A stretch of 64,000 bases of DNA from Vibrio maritimus (GTDB taxonomy: Bacteria; Pseudomonadota; Gammaproteobacteria; Enterobacterales; Vibrionaceae): the NCBI GenBank assembly GCA_000755425.1, contig BBMT01000013.1, positions 1 through 64,000 on the forward strand, given 5' to 3'. The translations under genes were made by a program, and so were the position numbers. Below the pieces are notes generated by a model that did no database searches, was not told where the DNA came from, and saw only the letters and a program-made list of their open reading frames with translations. Shown piece after piece: positions 10,286 through 21,430 of the stretch; the stretch's first letter is position 1; each line of letters starts with the position of its first letter.

Positions 10286-10870
10286 GCTATACATCCCTCA
10301 TGCATTTTGTAACTGAAGTTGCGGTAGAAGATACTGACCGTTAGTAAATCTACTTACTTCATTGAGACTATTTGTTGTGAATCTACGTACCTTAAACTGA
10401 GGACTTTCCAACTTTTGTCATCCTCATGAGAGAGCGGAGGGCTCAAACAGAGGCGTGTGGTTGTGAGAAAATTCCCATTCCTGGGGCATAGTGATTCATA
10501 ACTTGTTAAATTTTAGTCACTAGTTAACCACTCTAGTCAAACATTGAGCGTAGTCAATAGGAAAAAGGCATAAATAACTACATATTCTATACATATGCGC
10601 TTTGGTTTTAACAAATGTGCAATGGAAAGCTTTTGTTTACATGCTCTTAATGTATGCTAGACAAAAGGAGGAATAAGTTTTTTCAACTTGGCTCATATGT
10701 GACACACTCTAATAGCATTGTTTTGTTTGCAGCGATACAATTGGTGCATTAGTCTCTTTATAAGAGATGTTTTTCGAGTGACAGACACCGAGAGCACGTT
10801 AGCTCCAGCTAAACCTCCTTTGACTGACACAGTGTTTTGACTTTTAAAGAAAACTCTCAAACATTTGGCC
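10286..10870. other. Divergent intergenic region cspD/clpS
   Basis: About 585 AT-rich bases between divergent cspD and clpS. No convincing gene or structured RNA was found; a minus-strand open frame of 91 codons here overlaps clpS and has no family resemblance. It should contain the promoters of both genes. Confidence 0.45.
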
Positions 10871-11191
10871 ATGAGTAAAAATTTTGAATGGGTGACTCCA
10901 GACTCAGACTTATTGGAGAAAGAAAAAACTAAGGTTGAGCCACCGGCGCTGTACAACGTTATCCTCAATAACGATGATTACACTCCGATGGACTTTGTTG
11001 TAGAAATCTTGGAACGCTTTTTTTCACTCAACGAAGATAGAGCAACACAGGTGATGTTGGCTGTGCACTACGAAGGCAAAGCTGTTTGTGGCACATTCAC
11101 CGCCGAAGTTGCTGAAACGAAAGTTGCTCAAGTGACCATGTATTCAAGGGAACATGAACACCCACTATTGTGTACCATGGAAAAAGCCTAA
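10871..11191 (+). CDS. clpS: ClpS adaptor of the ClpAP protease
   Basis: N-degron recognin that delivers substrates with bulky hydrophobic N-termini (Leu, Phe, Tyr, Trp) to ClpA. It has 106 residues from ATG 10871, equal to E. coli ClpS; an upstream TTG at 10865 is less likely. The binding-pocket motif is YNVILNNDDYTPMDFVVEIL, and it is followed by MLAVHYEGKAVCGTFTAEVAETK. It lies 41 bases before clpA with a clear ribosome site (TTAGGAGG) in the gap, so the two are co-transcribed. Confidence 0.96.
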   Translation: MSKNFEWVTPDSDLLEKEKTKVEPPALYNVILNNDDYTPMDFVVEILERFFSLNEDRATQVMLAVHYEGKAVCGTFTAEVAETKVAQVTMYSREHEHPLLCTMEKA

Positions 11192-11232
11192 TTTTCGCTT
11201 GAATGGCGTTTGCCATTCCTTAGGAGGTACTT

Positions 11233-13514
11233 ATGCTGAACAAAGAACTAGAATCGAGTCTGAACGGCGCATTCGCTCGTGCCCGTGACAAAAGACATGA
11301 ATTCATGACCGTAGAGCATCTCCTTTTAGCTTTGTTGGAAAATGACTCGGCTAAAGAGGCCCTTACTGCTTGTAACGCTAATCTAGAAACTCTGCGCAAT
11401 GAGCTTGATATTTTCATCGACCAAACGACGCCGCTTATTCCCGACTCTGACGACACCCGTGAAACTCAACCTACATTGAGCTTCCAACGAGTGCTTCAGC
11501 GTGCTGTTTTCCATGTTCAGTCTTCTGGTCGCAGTGAAGTCACTGGTGCCAACGTGCTTGTCGCAATTTTCAGCGAACAAGAATCTCATGCTGCTTACCT
11601 CCTCAAAAAGAACGACATTAGCCGCCTAGATATTGTTAACTTTATTTCCCACGGCATTACTAAAAATGCCGGGCCTTCTGGTGATGAACCGTCAAGTGGT
11701 TCACTGGGTGGAAGTAGCGAGAGTATTGAAGAAGCTAATGGTGAAGATCGCTTAGAAAGTTTTGCGACTAACCTTAACCAAGTCGCGAAAGCCGGCAATA
11801 TCGACCCACTTATTGGTCGCGATAAAGAGCTTGAACGAACGATTCAAGTACTTTGCCGCCGTCGTAAAAACAATCCACTACTAGTTGGCGAAGCTGGCGT
11901 CGGTAAAACGGCCATCGCTGAGGGCTTGGCGTGGAGAATTGTTGAAGGCCAGGTGCCAGAAGTAATCAGTAATAGCGTGATCTATTCACTTGATATCGGC
12001 TCACTGCTAGCGGGTACCAAGTATCGAGGCGACTTTGAGAAGCGCTTTAAAGCAATTCTTAAGCAGCTTGAAAAAGAAGACGACGCTATCCTATTTATCG
12101 ATGAGATCCATACTATCATCGGTGCGGGTGCCGCATCCGGCGGTCAAGTCGATGCAGCCAACCTTATCAAACCGCTATTGAGCAGCGGTAAGCTTCGCTG
12201 TATTGGTTCAACAACCTACCAAGAGTACAGCAACATCTTTGATAAAGAGCGTGCGCTGTCTCGTCGATTCCAGAAGATTGACGTGGTTGAGCCATCACTA
12301 GATGACACAACGAAGATCCTTATGGGTCTGAAACCGAAATACGAAGAACACCACGAAGTCCGTTATACCAACAAAGCACTTCGTGCGGCGGTTGAGCTAT
12401 CGGCTAAATACATCAATGAGCGTCACTTGCCAGATAAAGCTATTGACGTGATTGACGAAGCGGGTGCGCGCAGCCGATTAGTACCAGCAAGCCGCCGTAA
12501 GAAAACGGTAGGTGTTGCTGATATCGAAGCTATGGTGGCTAAGATGGCTCGTATTCCAGAAAAATCGGTCTCATCGTCAGATAAAGATATCCTTCAGAAC
12601 CTTGATGAGAAGATGAAGATGTTGGTATTTGGTCAAGACCAAGCCATCGATGTGTTGTCTGAAGCTATCAAAATGACTCGTGCAGGTCTTGGCAATGATG
12701 ACAAGCCAGTGGGTTCTTTCTTGTTTGCAGGTCCAACTGGTGTCGGTAAGACGGAAGTCACGGTGCAGCTATCGAAATTGCTTGGTATTGAGTTACTTCG
12801 TTTTGATATGTCTGAGTACGGTGAGCGTCACTCTGTCAGTCGTCTAATCGGTGCGCCTCCAGGTTACGTTGGTTACGACCAAGGTGGTTTGCTCACTGAT
12901 GCGGTCATCAAGCACCCTCATTCAGTGGTACTTCTTGATGAAATTGAGAAAGCGCACCCGGATATCTTTAACTTGCTCCTACAGGTTATGGATAACGGTA
13001 CATTGACGGATAATAACGGCCGTAAAGCTGATTTCCGCAATGTTATCTTAGTCATGACCAGTAACGCTGGTGTGACAGAAACTGAGAAGAAATCGATCGG
13101 CCTGATCCAACAAGATCACAAACCGGATGCAATGGGTGCTATCAAGCGTGTGTTCACACCAGAATTCCGCAATCGTCTTGACGGCATTATCTGGTTCAAT
13201 AGCTAGATGATGTTGTTATCCACCAAGTGGTTGATAAGTTTATTGTCGAGCTTCAAGCTCAGCTCGATACGCGTGGTGTATCGCTTGAGGTTTCTGATGA
13301 AGCGCGTGATTGGCTTGCAGTCAAGGGTTACGATAAGACCATGGGTGCACGTCCAATGGGTCGCGTTATCCAAGATAAGCTCAAGAAGCCACTGGCTAAT
13401 GAACTTCTGTTCGGCAGTCTGGTTGACGGTGGTACGGTACGCGTATCGCTTAAAGATGATGACCTCGTGTTCGACTATGTTGGAGCGAAAGAAGAAGCAG
13501 AAGCTCATCATTGA
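11233..13514 (+). CDS. clpA: ATP-dependent protease subunit ClpA (frame broken)
   Basis: AAA+ unfoldase that partners ClpP. An N-domain that binds ClpS (about residues 1-145) is followed by AAA module 1 (GEAGVGKTAIAEGLA, AILFIDEIHT) and AAA module 2 (GPTGVGKTEVT, VVLLDEIEKAHPDI). A SIGL loop for docking on ClpP is present. As sequenced the frame stops at 13206. Adding one C at about 13203 gives FNSLDDVVIHQVVDKF and reaches 13514. The repaired length of about 760 residues matches the family. A terminator follows. Confidence 0.95.
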
Positions 13515-13534
13515 TAGATTTGAGTATCCATATA

Positions 13535-13563
13535 AAACGTGCGAGTAATCGCACGTTTTTTTT
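13535..13563 (+). terminator. Terminator after clpA
   Basis: Perfect stem AAACGTGCGA / TCGCACGTTT with a 4-base loop, followed by a long T run. Confidence 0.88.
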
Positions 13564-13624
13564 GCGCCACGTTTTTAGCTAACTCTTTAAGATATGTAGA
13601 GTTTTTTTGGAACGAAGTGGTCTC

Positions 13625-14691
13625 ATGACAATCTATAATGTAGTCAAGATACCAGTATGGGTTTTGCTGGTGTTTGTAGTAAGTGTTCTAGGGTGCACCG
13701 ATACTGATATCGATGTCGAGACCTCACAGCCTCGTTTTGATGGTGTCATCGAGCAAGTCGAGAATGGTGAGGCAAACAATCTACACAGTTTGCTGGTATG
13801 GCAAGATGGAGAGCGCGCCTTTGAACTCTACCGTCAAGCTCCGGCCAAGATGGGATGACAATTACATCGCGTGTACCTGTTGGAATAAATGAAGTACATA
13901 ACCTTCACTCGGTGACGAAATCGTTTGTTGCAACACTGGTGTTTATTGCCATCGATGAGGGCAAAATCGGTAGCCTCAATGATTCAGTATTCGGCTATTT
14001 TCCGGACTATCAGCAGCCAGACCGAGCGGCTAAACAAAGAATCACCATCAAAAACATGCTCGATATGTCGACAGGGTATGCGTTGAATGAGTTGAGTGTC
14101 CCTTACACGAGCTATGCGAACCCTAATCGCAGGCATGTTAATGCCAAAGACCTTCGCAAAGTGTTTCTAAACGAGAAGCTAGCCTTTGAGCCTGGTAGTA
14201 AATTCGTCTATAGCGGTATGTCCACTGTCGGGCTTTCAAAGGTCATTGAAGCCGTTTACGACAAGCCTTTTGCTAAGGTTATGAAAGAAAAATTGTTTAA
14301 CCCGTTAGGCATTACCGATTACCAATGGATACCTCAATATGGCAGTGGTGAACCGGGCGCAGATTGGGGTTTGAGATTACGCTCACGAGATATGGAAAAG
14401 TTTGGTCGTATGTGGCTGAATAAAGGGATGTTTAATGGTCAACAGGTTGTTGCCAAGCATTGGCTAAATGAGGTTAGGAAAAGTGAATTTCCGGGCTACA
14501 AAACCGGCTACGGGATGCATTTTTGGCACGTCAATGAGGCCGGTAATGCACTTGCCGCATTTGGTCATGGAGAGCAGTATATTGTCGTGCTGCCGCACAA
14601 GAATGCTGTGATTGTCACTACTGCGGGTAACTATCATATACAAGGGCAGCCGACGCTGGAGTTAGTGACGGAGATCGCCAATAACCTCTAG
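13625..14691 (+). CDS. Lipoprotein serine hydrolase, beta-lactamase fold (frame broken)
   Basis: Member of the class C beta-lactamase/penicillin-binding serine hydrolase group; the substrate is unknown. A signal segment ends in the lipobox VLGC, predicting a lipidated, membrane-anchored protein. The catalytic SxxK motif is SVTK within HSVTKSFVATLV, and YSGMSTVGLSKVIE resembles the second (Tyr) motif. HGEQYIVVLPHKNAVIVTTAG is the family's C-terminal segment, with HGE in place of the usual KTG. The frame breaks at about 13852; one added G (GGG to GGGG) joins the halves into about 355 residues. It is a single-gene unit between two terminators. Confidence 0.8.
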
Positions 14692-14711
14692 GCCCGGAAC
14701 TCAGACAAAGC

Positions 14712-14748
14712 GCAATAAAAACGGAGCGACTGGCTCCGTTTTTATTGC
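14712..14748. terminator. Bidirectional terminator
   Basis: A palindrome with core ACGGAGC / GCTCCGT has AAAAA on one side and TTTTT on the other. It serves the serine hydrolase gene on the plus strand and infA on the minus strand. Confidence 0.88.
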
Positions 14749-14764
14749 ATTCGGCAATCGTAGA

Positions 14765-14983
14765 TTAACGAGCGCGGAAGACGATGCGGCCTTTAGACAG
14801 GTCGTATGGAGTCATCTCTACAGTTACTTTGTCACCAGTAAGGATACGGATGTAGTTTTTGCGCATCTTACCAGAGATGTGTGCAGTTACTACGTGACCG
14901 TTTTCTAGTTCAACACGGAACATTGTGTTTGGTAGAGTATCAAGGACAGTGCCTTGCATCTCAATTACGTCTTCTTTAGCCAT
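14765..14983 (-). CDS. infA: Translation initiation factor IF-1
   Basis: A 72-residue S1/OB-fold factor that binds the ribosomal A site during initiation. The start MAKEDVIEMQGTVLDTLPN and the end MTPYDLSKGRIVFRAR are almost invariant in gammaproteobacteria. The intact frame is preceded by AAGAGGA. It lies downstream of aat-bpt, as in E. coli, where infA follows aat. Confidence 0.97.
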   Translation of the reverse strand: MAKEDVIEMQGTVLDTLPNTMFRVELENGHVVTAHISGKMRKNYIRILTGDKVTVEMTPYDLSKGRIVFRAR

Positions 14984-15064
14984 TTAATCCTCTTTCGAAA
15001 TGTGGCGCTTTTAACGGCGCGCATTGTGCCGTTAAAATCTCAATAAGTAAAGTTGCGGTGTATT

Positions 15065-15763
15065 CTACCCTTGCCAACGCTGATTTACTAGCCTTTGATG
15101 ACGTCCGAAGCGGGTTTTGTAGTTCATCGCTGCACAATCATCGATTTGATAACCGAGGTAGAGCCACTGCTTTTGATATTGCTGACAGTATTCTAGCTGA
15201 CACAGCACAGCGAAGGTACCTAGCGAGAGTGCGTAATCTGGGTCAAAAAAGGTATAGAAAGCGCTCGCACTGTTGTCTAGAACATCGGTGATAGCAATGG
15301 CAATCAAGGTATCGCCATCAAAGATATGTAGGTAGTGCATGGTTAGCCATTGGCACTGTGCAAAATCAAAAAACTCCTTTTCTCGCGGAGGGTACATCGA
15401 ACCGCTTGAATGTCGTCCTTCAATGTATTTAGAGTAAAGCGAGAACCAGTTTTTATCGAGTTCTGTTCGTATTTCCCAGTGGAGGCGCTTGCCTTTAGAA
15501 CGCAGGCGCTTTTGGCTTTGGGTTGGCTCAAAATCGGGCACTGAGACGCGCAGTGCTTGGCATGCCTGGCATGTATCACACTGTGGTTTGTACAAGGTAT
15601 TGCCGCTGCGACGAAAGCCATTGGCGAGCAGCATTTCGAAATTGTCGCTATTGTGCATCTCTTTTTCCAGCACGATGGCGACCCGTTCTTCCTTGGTTGT
15701 AATGTAACTGCAAGGCTGTTTGCGGCTAAGCCCTATTCGGATTTGTTGCACGGCCATTGTCAT
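15065..15763 (-). CDS. bpt: Aspartate/glutamate leucyltransferase
   Basis: Attaches leucine from leucyl-tRNA to proteins with N-terminal Asp or Glu, creating an N-degron for ClpS-ClpAP. It has 232 residues and belongs to the ATE1-like family. It has the conserved N-terminal cysteine cluster CDTCQACQALRV, then RFKPTQSQKR-like residues (FEPTQSQKRLRSKGKRL), SMYPP and the C-terminal YKTRFGRHQRL. Its ATG overlaps the aat stop codon (TAATG), showing translational coupling. E. coli lacks this enzyme; Vibrio is the classical source. Confidence 0.93.
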   Translation of the reverse strand: MTMAVQQIRIGLSRKQPCSYITTKEERVAIVLEKEMHNSDNFEMLLANGFRRSGNTLYKPQCDTCQACQALRVSVPDFEPTQSQKRLRSKGKRLHWEIRTELDKNWFSLYSKYIEGRHSSGSMYPPREKEFFDFAQCQWLTMHYLHIFDGDTLIAIAITDVLDNSASAFYTFFDPDYALSLGTFAVLCQLEYCQQYQKQWLYLGYQIDDCAAMNYKTRFGRHQRLVNQRWQG

Positions 15764-16488
15764 TAATTCTCACCTCTGTCTATAGCCAATGATAGCGTTT
15801 GCGGTGAAAAACAGGAAAGATCCATGGCAGATTGTTGATGTTGCTGCAAACATGACAGGAAGTCATCGCGACCCATTTCTATCGCGCCGAGGGACTCCAA
15901 ATGTGGATTCATCACTTGGCAGTCAATCAGCTTCCCACCAAGCTGGCTGAAATGATGGCAGAAATACCAAAGGGCGATTTTTGACGCATTGGAGGCAAGG
16001 GAGAACATGGATTCGCCACAGAAAACTTGGCCAATTGAAAGTCCATATAGCCCGCCAATGAGTTCGTCGTCTCGCCATACTTCAACTGAGTGGCAATAGC
16101 CCATCTTAGCCAATGTGATATAGGCTGCACGCATGTCGTCGTTGAGCCATGTTTCCTCTAGTGGACGGGTGCTTGAGCAGTAGCCAATTACCGCTTCGGT
16201 ATTATGGTTGATAGTGACGCGATACTGATGCTTGCGCTGAAACTTTTTAAGGCTTTTTGATGGCTTGTAAATTTCAGGTTTAAATACAGCACGTGGAGAT
16301 GGGCTCCACCAAAGCAGTGGCTCATTGGGGCCAAACCACGGAAATACACCATTCTTGTAAGCACTGATTAGACGCTCGGGACGTAAATCACCGCCAAAGG
16401 CAAGCAGTCCGTTGGGCTCTTCTAATGCTTCATATGGCGAGGGGAAGCTTAGGTCTTCAACATCCAACTCGGGAAGATAAATGGTCAT
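15763..16488 (-). CDS. aat: Leucyl/phenylalanyl-tRNA-protein transferase
   Basis: Transfers Leu or Phe from tRNA to N-terminal Lys or Arg, making a ClpS-recognised degron. It has 241 residues, close to the 234 of E. coli Aat. Family segments are FPSPYEALEEPNGLLAFGGD, GVFPWFGPNEPLLWWSPSPR, SVEVW, GGLYGLSIGQVFCGESMFS and LIDCQVMNPHLESLGA. It is the first gene of the aat-bpt pair, with infA downstream on the same strand. Together with clpS-clpA 2 kb away, the window holds a near-complete bacterial N-degron pathway apart from clpP. Confidence 0.95.
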   Translation of the reverse strand: MTIYLPELDVEDLSFPSPYEALEEPNGLLAFGGDLRPERLISAYKNGVFPWFGPNEPLLWWSPSPRAVFKPEIYKPSKSLKKFQRKHQYRVTINHNTEAVIGYCSSTRPLEETWLNDDMRAAYITLAKMGYCHSVEVWRDDELIGGLYGLSIGQVFCGESMFSLASNASKIALWYFCHHFSQLGGKLIDCQVMNPHLESLGAIEMGRDDFLSCLQQHQQSAMDLSCFSPQTLSLAIDRGEN

Positions 16489-16680
16489 ACTAAAGTGGCT
16501 CTGTGTTCTAGGTTTTTGCTGTGTACTAGTTAACTAGTATTTGTTTGGTTGTTTTTTGACCCGCAATGGCATGATTAGGGGTAGCGCTTGGTCACTATTT
16601 TCGATAGTCTGCCAGTACGAAGAATTATAGAGGATACTTCACGTTAGGATCGAAGTATCGACAAAGGATTAAACACCCCA

Positions 16681-17959
16681 ATGGAAAGCTTAACATTACA
16701 ACCTATTCAGAAAGTATCGGGAACCGTTAATCTTCCTGGTTCGAAAAGCGTTTCCAACCGTGCCTTACTTCTTGCAGCACTTGCTGAAGGCACGACAACA
16801 CTGACTAACCTACTCGATAGTGATGACATCCGTCATATGCTTAACGCGCTTACTAACTTGGCGTTGAGTATCAGTTATCTGACGACAAAACTCAATGTGT
16901 GGTCAAAGGTTTAGGTAAGGCGTTTACCGTAGATGCAGCAACAGAATTGTTTTTGGGCAATGCGGGTACCGCAATGCGCCCTCTTGCTGCAGCGCTATGT
17001 TTAGGACAAGGTGAGTTTGTACTTACTGGTGAGCCTCGCATGAAAGAGCGACCAATTGGTCACTTAGTCGATGCGCTTGTCGAAGCGGGCGCGGATATTA
17101 CGTATCTTGAGAACGAGCATTACCCTCCGTTAAAAATTAACGGCACTGGCTTAAAAGGCGGCCACGTTAAAATCGATGGTTCAATCTCAAGCCAGTTCCT
17201 GACAGCCTTTTTGATGTCAGCGCCTCTTGCTAAAGCAGATGTGACGATTGAGATTGTTGGTGACTTAGTGTCTAAGCCATACATCGATATTACTCTACAC
17301 ATTATGAAGCAGTTCGGCGTTGAAGTTGAAAATCAAAACTATCAGCAATTTGTTGTGAAAAGTGGTCAACAATACCGCTCACCGGGTCAATTCTTGGTGG
17401 AAGGTGATGCATCATCGGCCTCTTACTTTCTCGCTGCTGCGGCAATTAAAGGCGGTGAAGTTAAAGTCACAGGTATTGGTAAAAACAGTATCCAAGGTGA
17501 CATTCGTTTCGCTGACGCGCTGGAAAAAATGGGCGCAGACATTGAATGGGTGATGATTACATTTTGTGCCGTAAAGGTGAGTTAGTCGGCATTGATATGG
17601 ACTACAACCATATCCCAGATGCTGCGATGACTATCGCGACAACGGCGCTATTTGCAAAAGGCACCACGGCAATTCGCAATGTTTACAACTGGCGTGTAAA
17701 AGAAACCGATCGACTTGCAGCGATGGCGACAGAACTACGTAAAGTAGGTGCGAAAGTCGAAGAAGGGGAAGACTACATTTTTGTCGAACCGACATCGGAT
17801 CTTAAACACGCAGCCATTGATACTTATGATGATCACCGTATGGCGATGTGTTTCTCGCTGGTCGCATTGAGCGATACTCCGGTGACGATCAATGATCCTA
17901 AATGTACGTCAAAAACCTTCCCGGATTACTTTGACAAACTAGCCGGACTTAGCCAGTAA
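16681..17959 (+). CDS. aroA: EPSP synthase (two frame breaks)
   Basis: 5-enolpyruvylshikimate-3-phosphate synthase, the sixth step of the shikimate pathway. The motifs in order are LPGSKSVSNRALLLAALAEG, GNAGTAMRPLAA, GEPRMKERPIGHLVDAL, SSQFLTAFLM, VKETDRLAAM and YDDHRMAMCFSL. Two bases seem to be missing: a G at about 16860 (restoring LTNLGVEYQLSDDKT) and a G at about 17549 (restoring IEWGDDYILCRKGE). The repaired length of about 426 residues is normal. A terminator follows at once. Confidence 0.94.
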
Positions 17960-17964
17960 TTTTT

Positions 17965-17994
17965 AAAGCGCCTTATCGAAAGATAGGGCGCTTT
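17965..17994 (+). terminator. Terminator after aroA
   Basis: Stem AAAGCGCC.TATC / GATA.GGGCGCTTT with a GAAA loop, followed by a T-rich stretch. Confidence 0.8.
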
Positions 17995-18059
17995 GGTTTT
18001 GAAGACCGAGTTTTTGAAGGCCTAGATTTAAAATAATTCGTTTTTACAGATGCCGACAA

Positions 18060-18304
18060 TTATTTGAGCGTGAACTCTTTAGAAAGATGGTGAGCGAGGT
18101 ATTTAAACATATTGAAAACTGCTGTCGTTTTCTCAGTCGGTAAACCATTGTCATCCAAAAATAGTTGCCTTTAAAGACCAACACTCCGTCTTTCTCCTCT
18201 ACGCTATCAGCGCGCATGCCATCTAGGTAGTCGTCATGCTCTTGGATGACTTGGTTAGCAATTAACAATAGGTCGAATGGTGAGATAGGCGTTTTTTGTG
18301 ACAT
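18060..18304 (-). CDS. yciN: DUF2498 (YciN-like) protein (frame broken)
   Basis: Small soluble protein of the DUF2498/YciN family, function unknown. It opens MSQKTPISPFDLLLIANQVI and contains DGVLVFKGNYFLDDNGLPT after repair. As sequenced the frame shifts in an A/T run at about 18159. Adding one base gives NYFLDDNGLPTEKTTAVFNM and a stop at 18060, about 81 residues, matching E. coli YciN in length and motif order. The position beside topA, on the opposite strand, also matches E. coli (yciN-topA). Confidence 0.85.
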
Positions 18305-18638
18305 ATTGATGTCCTCTATATATATGGCTTTGCCGTAGTGTATGAGTGACACCACATTTTGCAAGGGTAAATATCTCAGCTATAGTTAGCAGCAATTTGT
18401 GATTTGCGACAAACTTTGCTTAATGTTGCTGGTCAAGCTGGGTAAATGGCGTTTAATATTGCGCCATTTTTCAAATAGTGAGCCTGTATCGATCGGACAT
18501 TTGTCGACCAATTAGCTTCTGATTGTAAAAAAACAGGTTGATCTTCTTTTGTTCTCGCTCAATAGTAAAAAAAGAAGCATACATTTCGAACATCGTGCGA
18601 TTAAATGTCGCAATGTGATATAGGACGTTAGTGTCATT

Positions 18639-21274
18639 ATGGGAAAGTCACTAGTTATAGTGGAGTCACCTGCTAAAGCTAAAACCATTAATAAGTACCT
18701 CGGTAAAGACTTTATTGTTAAGTCGAGTGTGGGTCACGTGCGTGATTTGCCAACTGCCGGTCAGAGTACAGGTAAAAAAGCGGCTGCGGTGTCTACCAAA
18801 GGCTTAAGTGCTGAAGAAAAAGCACGAATTAAAAAAGAAAAAGACCGTAAGGCACTCATCAAAAAGATGGGTATCAACCCATTCGACGACTGGGCGGCAA
18901 ACTATCAAGTGCTACCTGGCAAAGAAAAGGTAGTTGCAGAGCTGCAAAAGCTTGCCAAAGACGCTGACCACGTTTATCTCGCAACCGATTTGGACCGCGA
19001 AGGAGAAGCTATCGCATGGCACCTTCGTGAGATCATCGGCGGCGATGAAGAGCGATACAAGCGTGTGGTCTTTAATGAAATTACTAAAAATGCTATCCAA
19101 CAAGCGTTCCAGGATCCTGGTGAGCTGAACATGGATGGTGTTAATGCTCAGCAAGCGCGTCGTTTCCTCGACCGAGTTGTGGGCTTTATGGTGTCTCCGT
19201 TACTTTGGAAAAAAGTCGCTAGGGGTTTGTCTGCTGGCCGAGTACAGTCGGTTGCAGTTAAGCTGCTGGTAGAGCGTGAGCGTGAAATCAATGCGTTTAT
19301 TCCAGAAGAGTTCTGGGATATTCATGCAGACACCAAAACAACAGACAAAACTGACTTCCGTTTACTTGTTGCTCAGAAGCAAGGCAAGGCATTTAAGCCT
19401 GTTAACGAGGCGGAAGCGAAAGCGGCGGTCGCAACACTCGATAAGGCCGTATACGAAGTTTGCAAACGTGAAGATAGACCAACACAGAGCAAGCCGTCAG
19501 CGCCATATATCACCTCAACACTGCAGCAGGCGGCAAGTACGCGTCTAGGCTATGGTGTGAAAAAGACCATGATGCTCGCTCAAAGGCTCTATGAGGCGGG
19601 TTACATTACGTATATGCGTACTGACTCGACTAACCTCAGTGCGGAAGCTGTGGATGCGGTACGTGGCTTTATTGATGGTGAATTTGGTGATGCTTACCTA
19701 CCGGCTAAGCCAAACTTCTACGGTAGCAAAGAAGGGGCGCAAGAAGCGCACGAAGCGATCCGTCCATCAGACGTGAATGTAAAAGTTGACGATCTGAAAG
19801 GGATGGAAGCGGACGCTCACAAACTGTATGCGTTGATTTGGAATCAATTTGTTGCGTGTCAAATGACGCCAGCGAAATACGATTCGACGACCATCAGTGT
19901 TAAAGCGGATGACTACACGCTAAAAGCGAAAGGCCGTATTCTTAAATTTGATGGTTGGACTCGCGTACAGCGTCCAATGGGCAAAAATGAAGATGCGATT
20001 CTTCCAGCCGTTCAGTTGGGCGATAAGCTCGACTTAGTCGCACTGGATCCAAAACAGCACTTCACAAAGCCGCCAGCGCGCTTCACTGAAGCTGCATTGG
20101 TTAAAGAGCTTGAGAAACGTGGTATTGGCCGTCCGTCGACCTACGCTTCTATCATCTCGACGATCCAAGATCGCGGTTACGTGAAAGTGGATCAGCGTCG
20201 TTTCTACGCAGAGAAGATGGGTGAGATCGTCACAGACCGTCTGGATGACAGCTTCACCGATTTAATGAACTATGACTTCACTGCTCGTATGGAGCAGAAG
20301 CTAGACCAAATCGCCGAAGGTGAGACCAACTGGAAGCAGGTTCTGAATGAATTCTTTGCCGAGTTCACGACAGATCTTGGTAAAGCGGAGCTCGATGAAG
20401 ACCATGGCGGTATGAAACCAAATCATATCGTTGAAACTGACATTGAGTGTCCAACATGTGGTCGCCCAATGGGCATCCGCACAGCGTCAACAGGTGTATT
20501 CCTAGGTTGTTCTGGTTATGCGCTTCCGCCGAAAGAGCGTTGCAAAACGACCATCAACCTTGGTGACGAAGAAGGCATTATCAATGTTTTAGAAGAAGAC
20601 GTTGAAACCGCTGCACTTCGCGCTAAGAAGCGTTGTCCAATCTGTGAAACGGCAATGGACGCGTACCTGATTGACGACAAGCGTAAGCTTCATGTGTGTG
20701 GTAACAACCCGAACTGTGAAGGTTATGTGGTTGAGCACGGTGAGTTTAAGGTGAAAGGCTATGATGGCCCAACCGTTGAGTGTGATAAATGTGGTTCTGA
20801 GATGGTGTTGAAAAACGGCCGTTTGGTAAGTACATGGATTGCACCAGCGAAACCTGTAAGAACACACGTAAGATCCTTAAGAACGGTGAAATCGCACCGC
20901 CTAAAGAAGATCCTGTGCATTTCCCTGAGTTACCTTGTGAAAATTCAGACGCATACTTTGTATTGCGTGATGGTGCTTCTGGCTTGTTTATGGCTGCAAG
21001 TAACTTCCCTAAATCACGTGAAACACGTGCGCCATTGGTGAGTGAGCTTGCTCGCTTTAAAGAGCGCTTATCACCTAAGTTTGTTTACTTAGCTGATGCA
21101 CCAACAGAGGACCCTGATGGTCGTCCAACGGTCGTTCGCTTCAGTCGTAAGACCAAAGAGAACTACATTCGTTCAGAGATTGATGGCAAGCCATCTGGTT
21201 GGACAGGCCTCTATGTTGACGGTAAGTGGGAAATTACTGACAAACGCAAGAAGCCTAAAGAGTCGAAAGCGTAA
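18639..21274 (+). CDS. topA: DNA topoisomerase I (frame broken)
   Basis: Type IA topoisomerase that relaxes negative supercoils. The N-terminal Toprim domain has VIVESPAKAKTINKYLG and ATDLDREGEAIAWHL. The catalytic tyrosine lies in YITYMRTDSTNLS. The C-terminal region carries zinc-ribbon cysteine pairs (CPTC, CPIC, CDKC). As sequenced the frame breaks at about 20823; one added T or C gives NGRFGKYMDC and continues to 21274. The repaired protein of about 878 residues has the full family length including the third zinc ribbon (CTSETC). Confidence 0.95.
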
Positions 21275-21303
21275 CAGCGCTTAGTGACCCTAGAGTGACA
21301 ATA

Positions 21304-21338
21304 AAACCTGATGTGTCGTTTGATACATCAGGTTTTTT
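21304..21338 (+). terminator. Terminator after topA
   Basis: Stem AAACCTGATGT.. / ..ACATCAGGTTT followed by TTTTTT. Confidence 0.85.
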
Positions 21339-21363
21339 ATTGGTTTGAAAACATCCTGCTTAA

Positions 21364-21400
21364 CACAAAAAGAAAAAAGAGCCGCATCACTGCGGCTCTT
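21364..21400 (-). terminator. Terminator of the small minus-strand gene
   Basis: Perfect stem AAGAGCCGCA / TGCGGCTCTT with a TCAC loop. The T run follows the stem on the minus strand, so it ends the gene at 21431-21598. Confidence 0.82.
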
Positions 21401-21430
21401 AAATGTCTTTCGCTTGTCTTTCGAGCGGAG

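Noticed and set aside
13203..13511. Overlapping open frames on both strands at the end of clpA
   Set aside because: The region codes for the ClpA C-terminus once one base is restored; the other frames are by-products.
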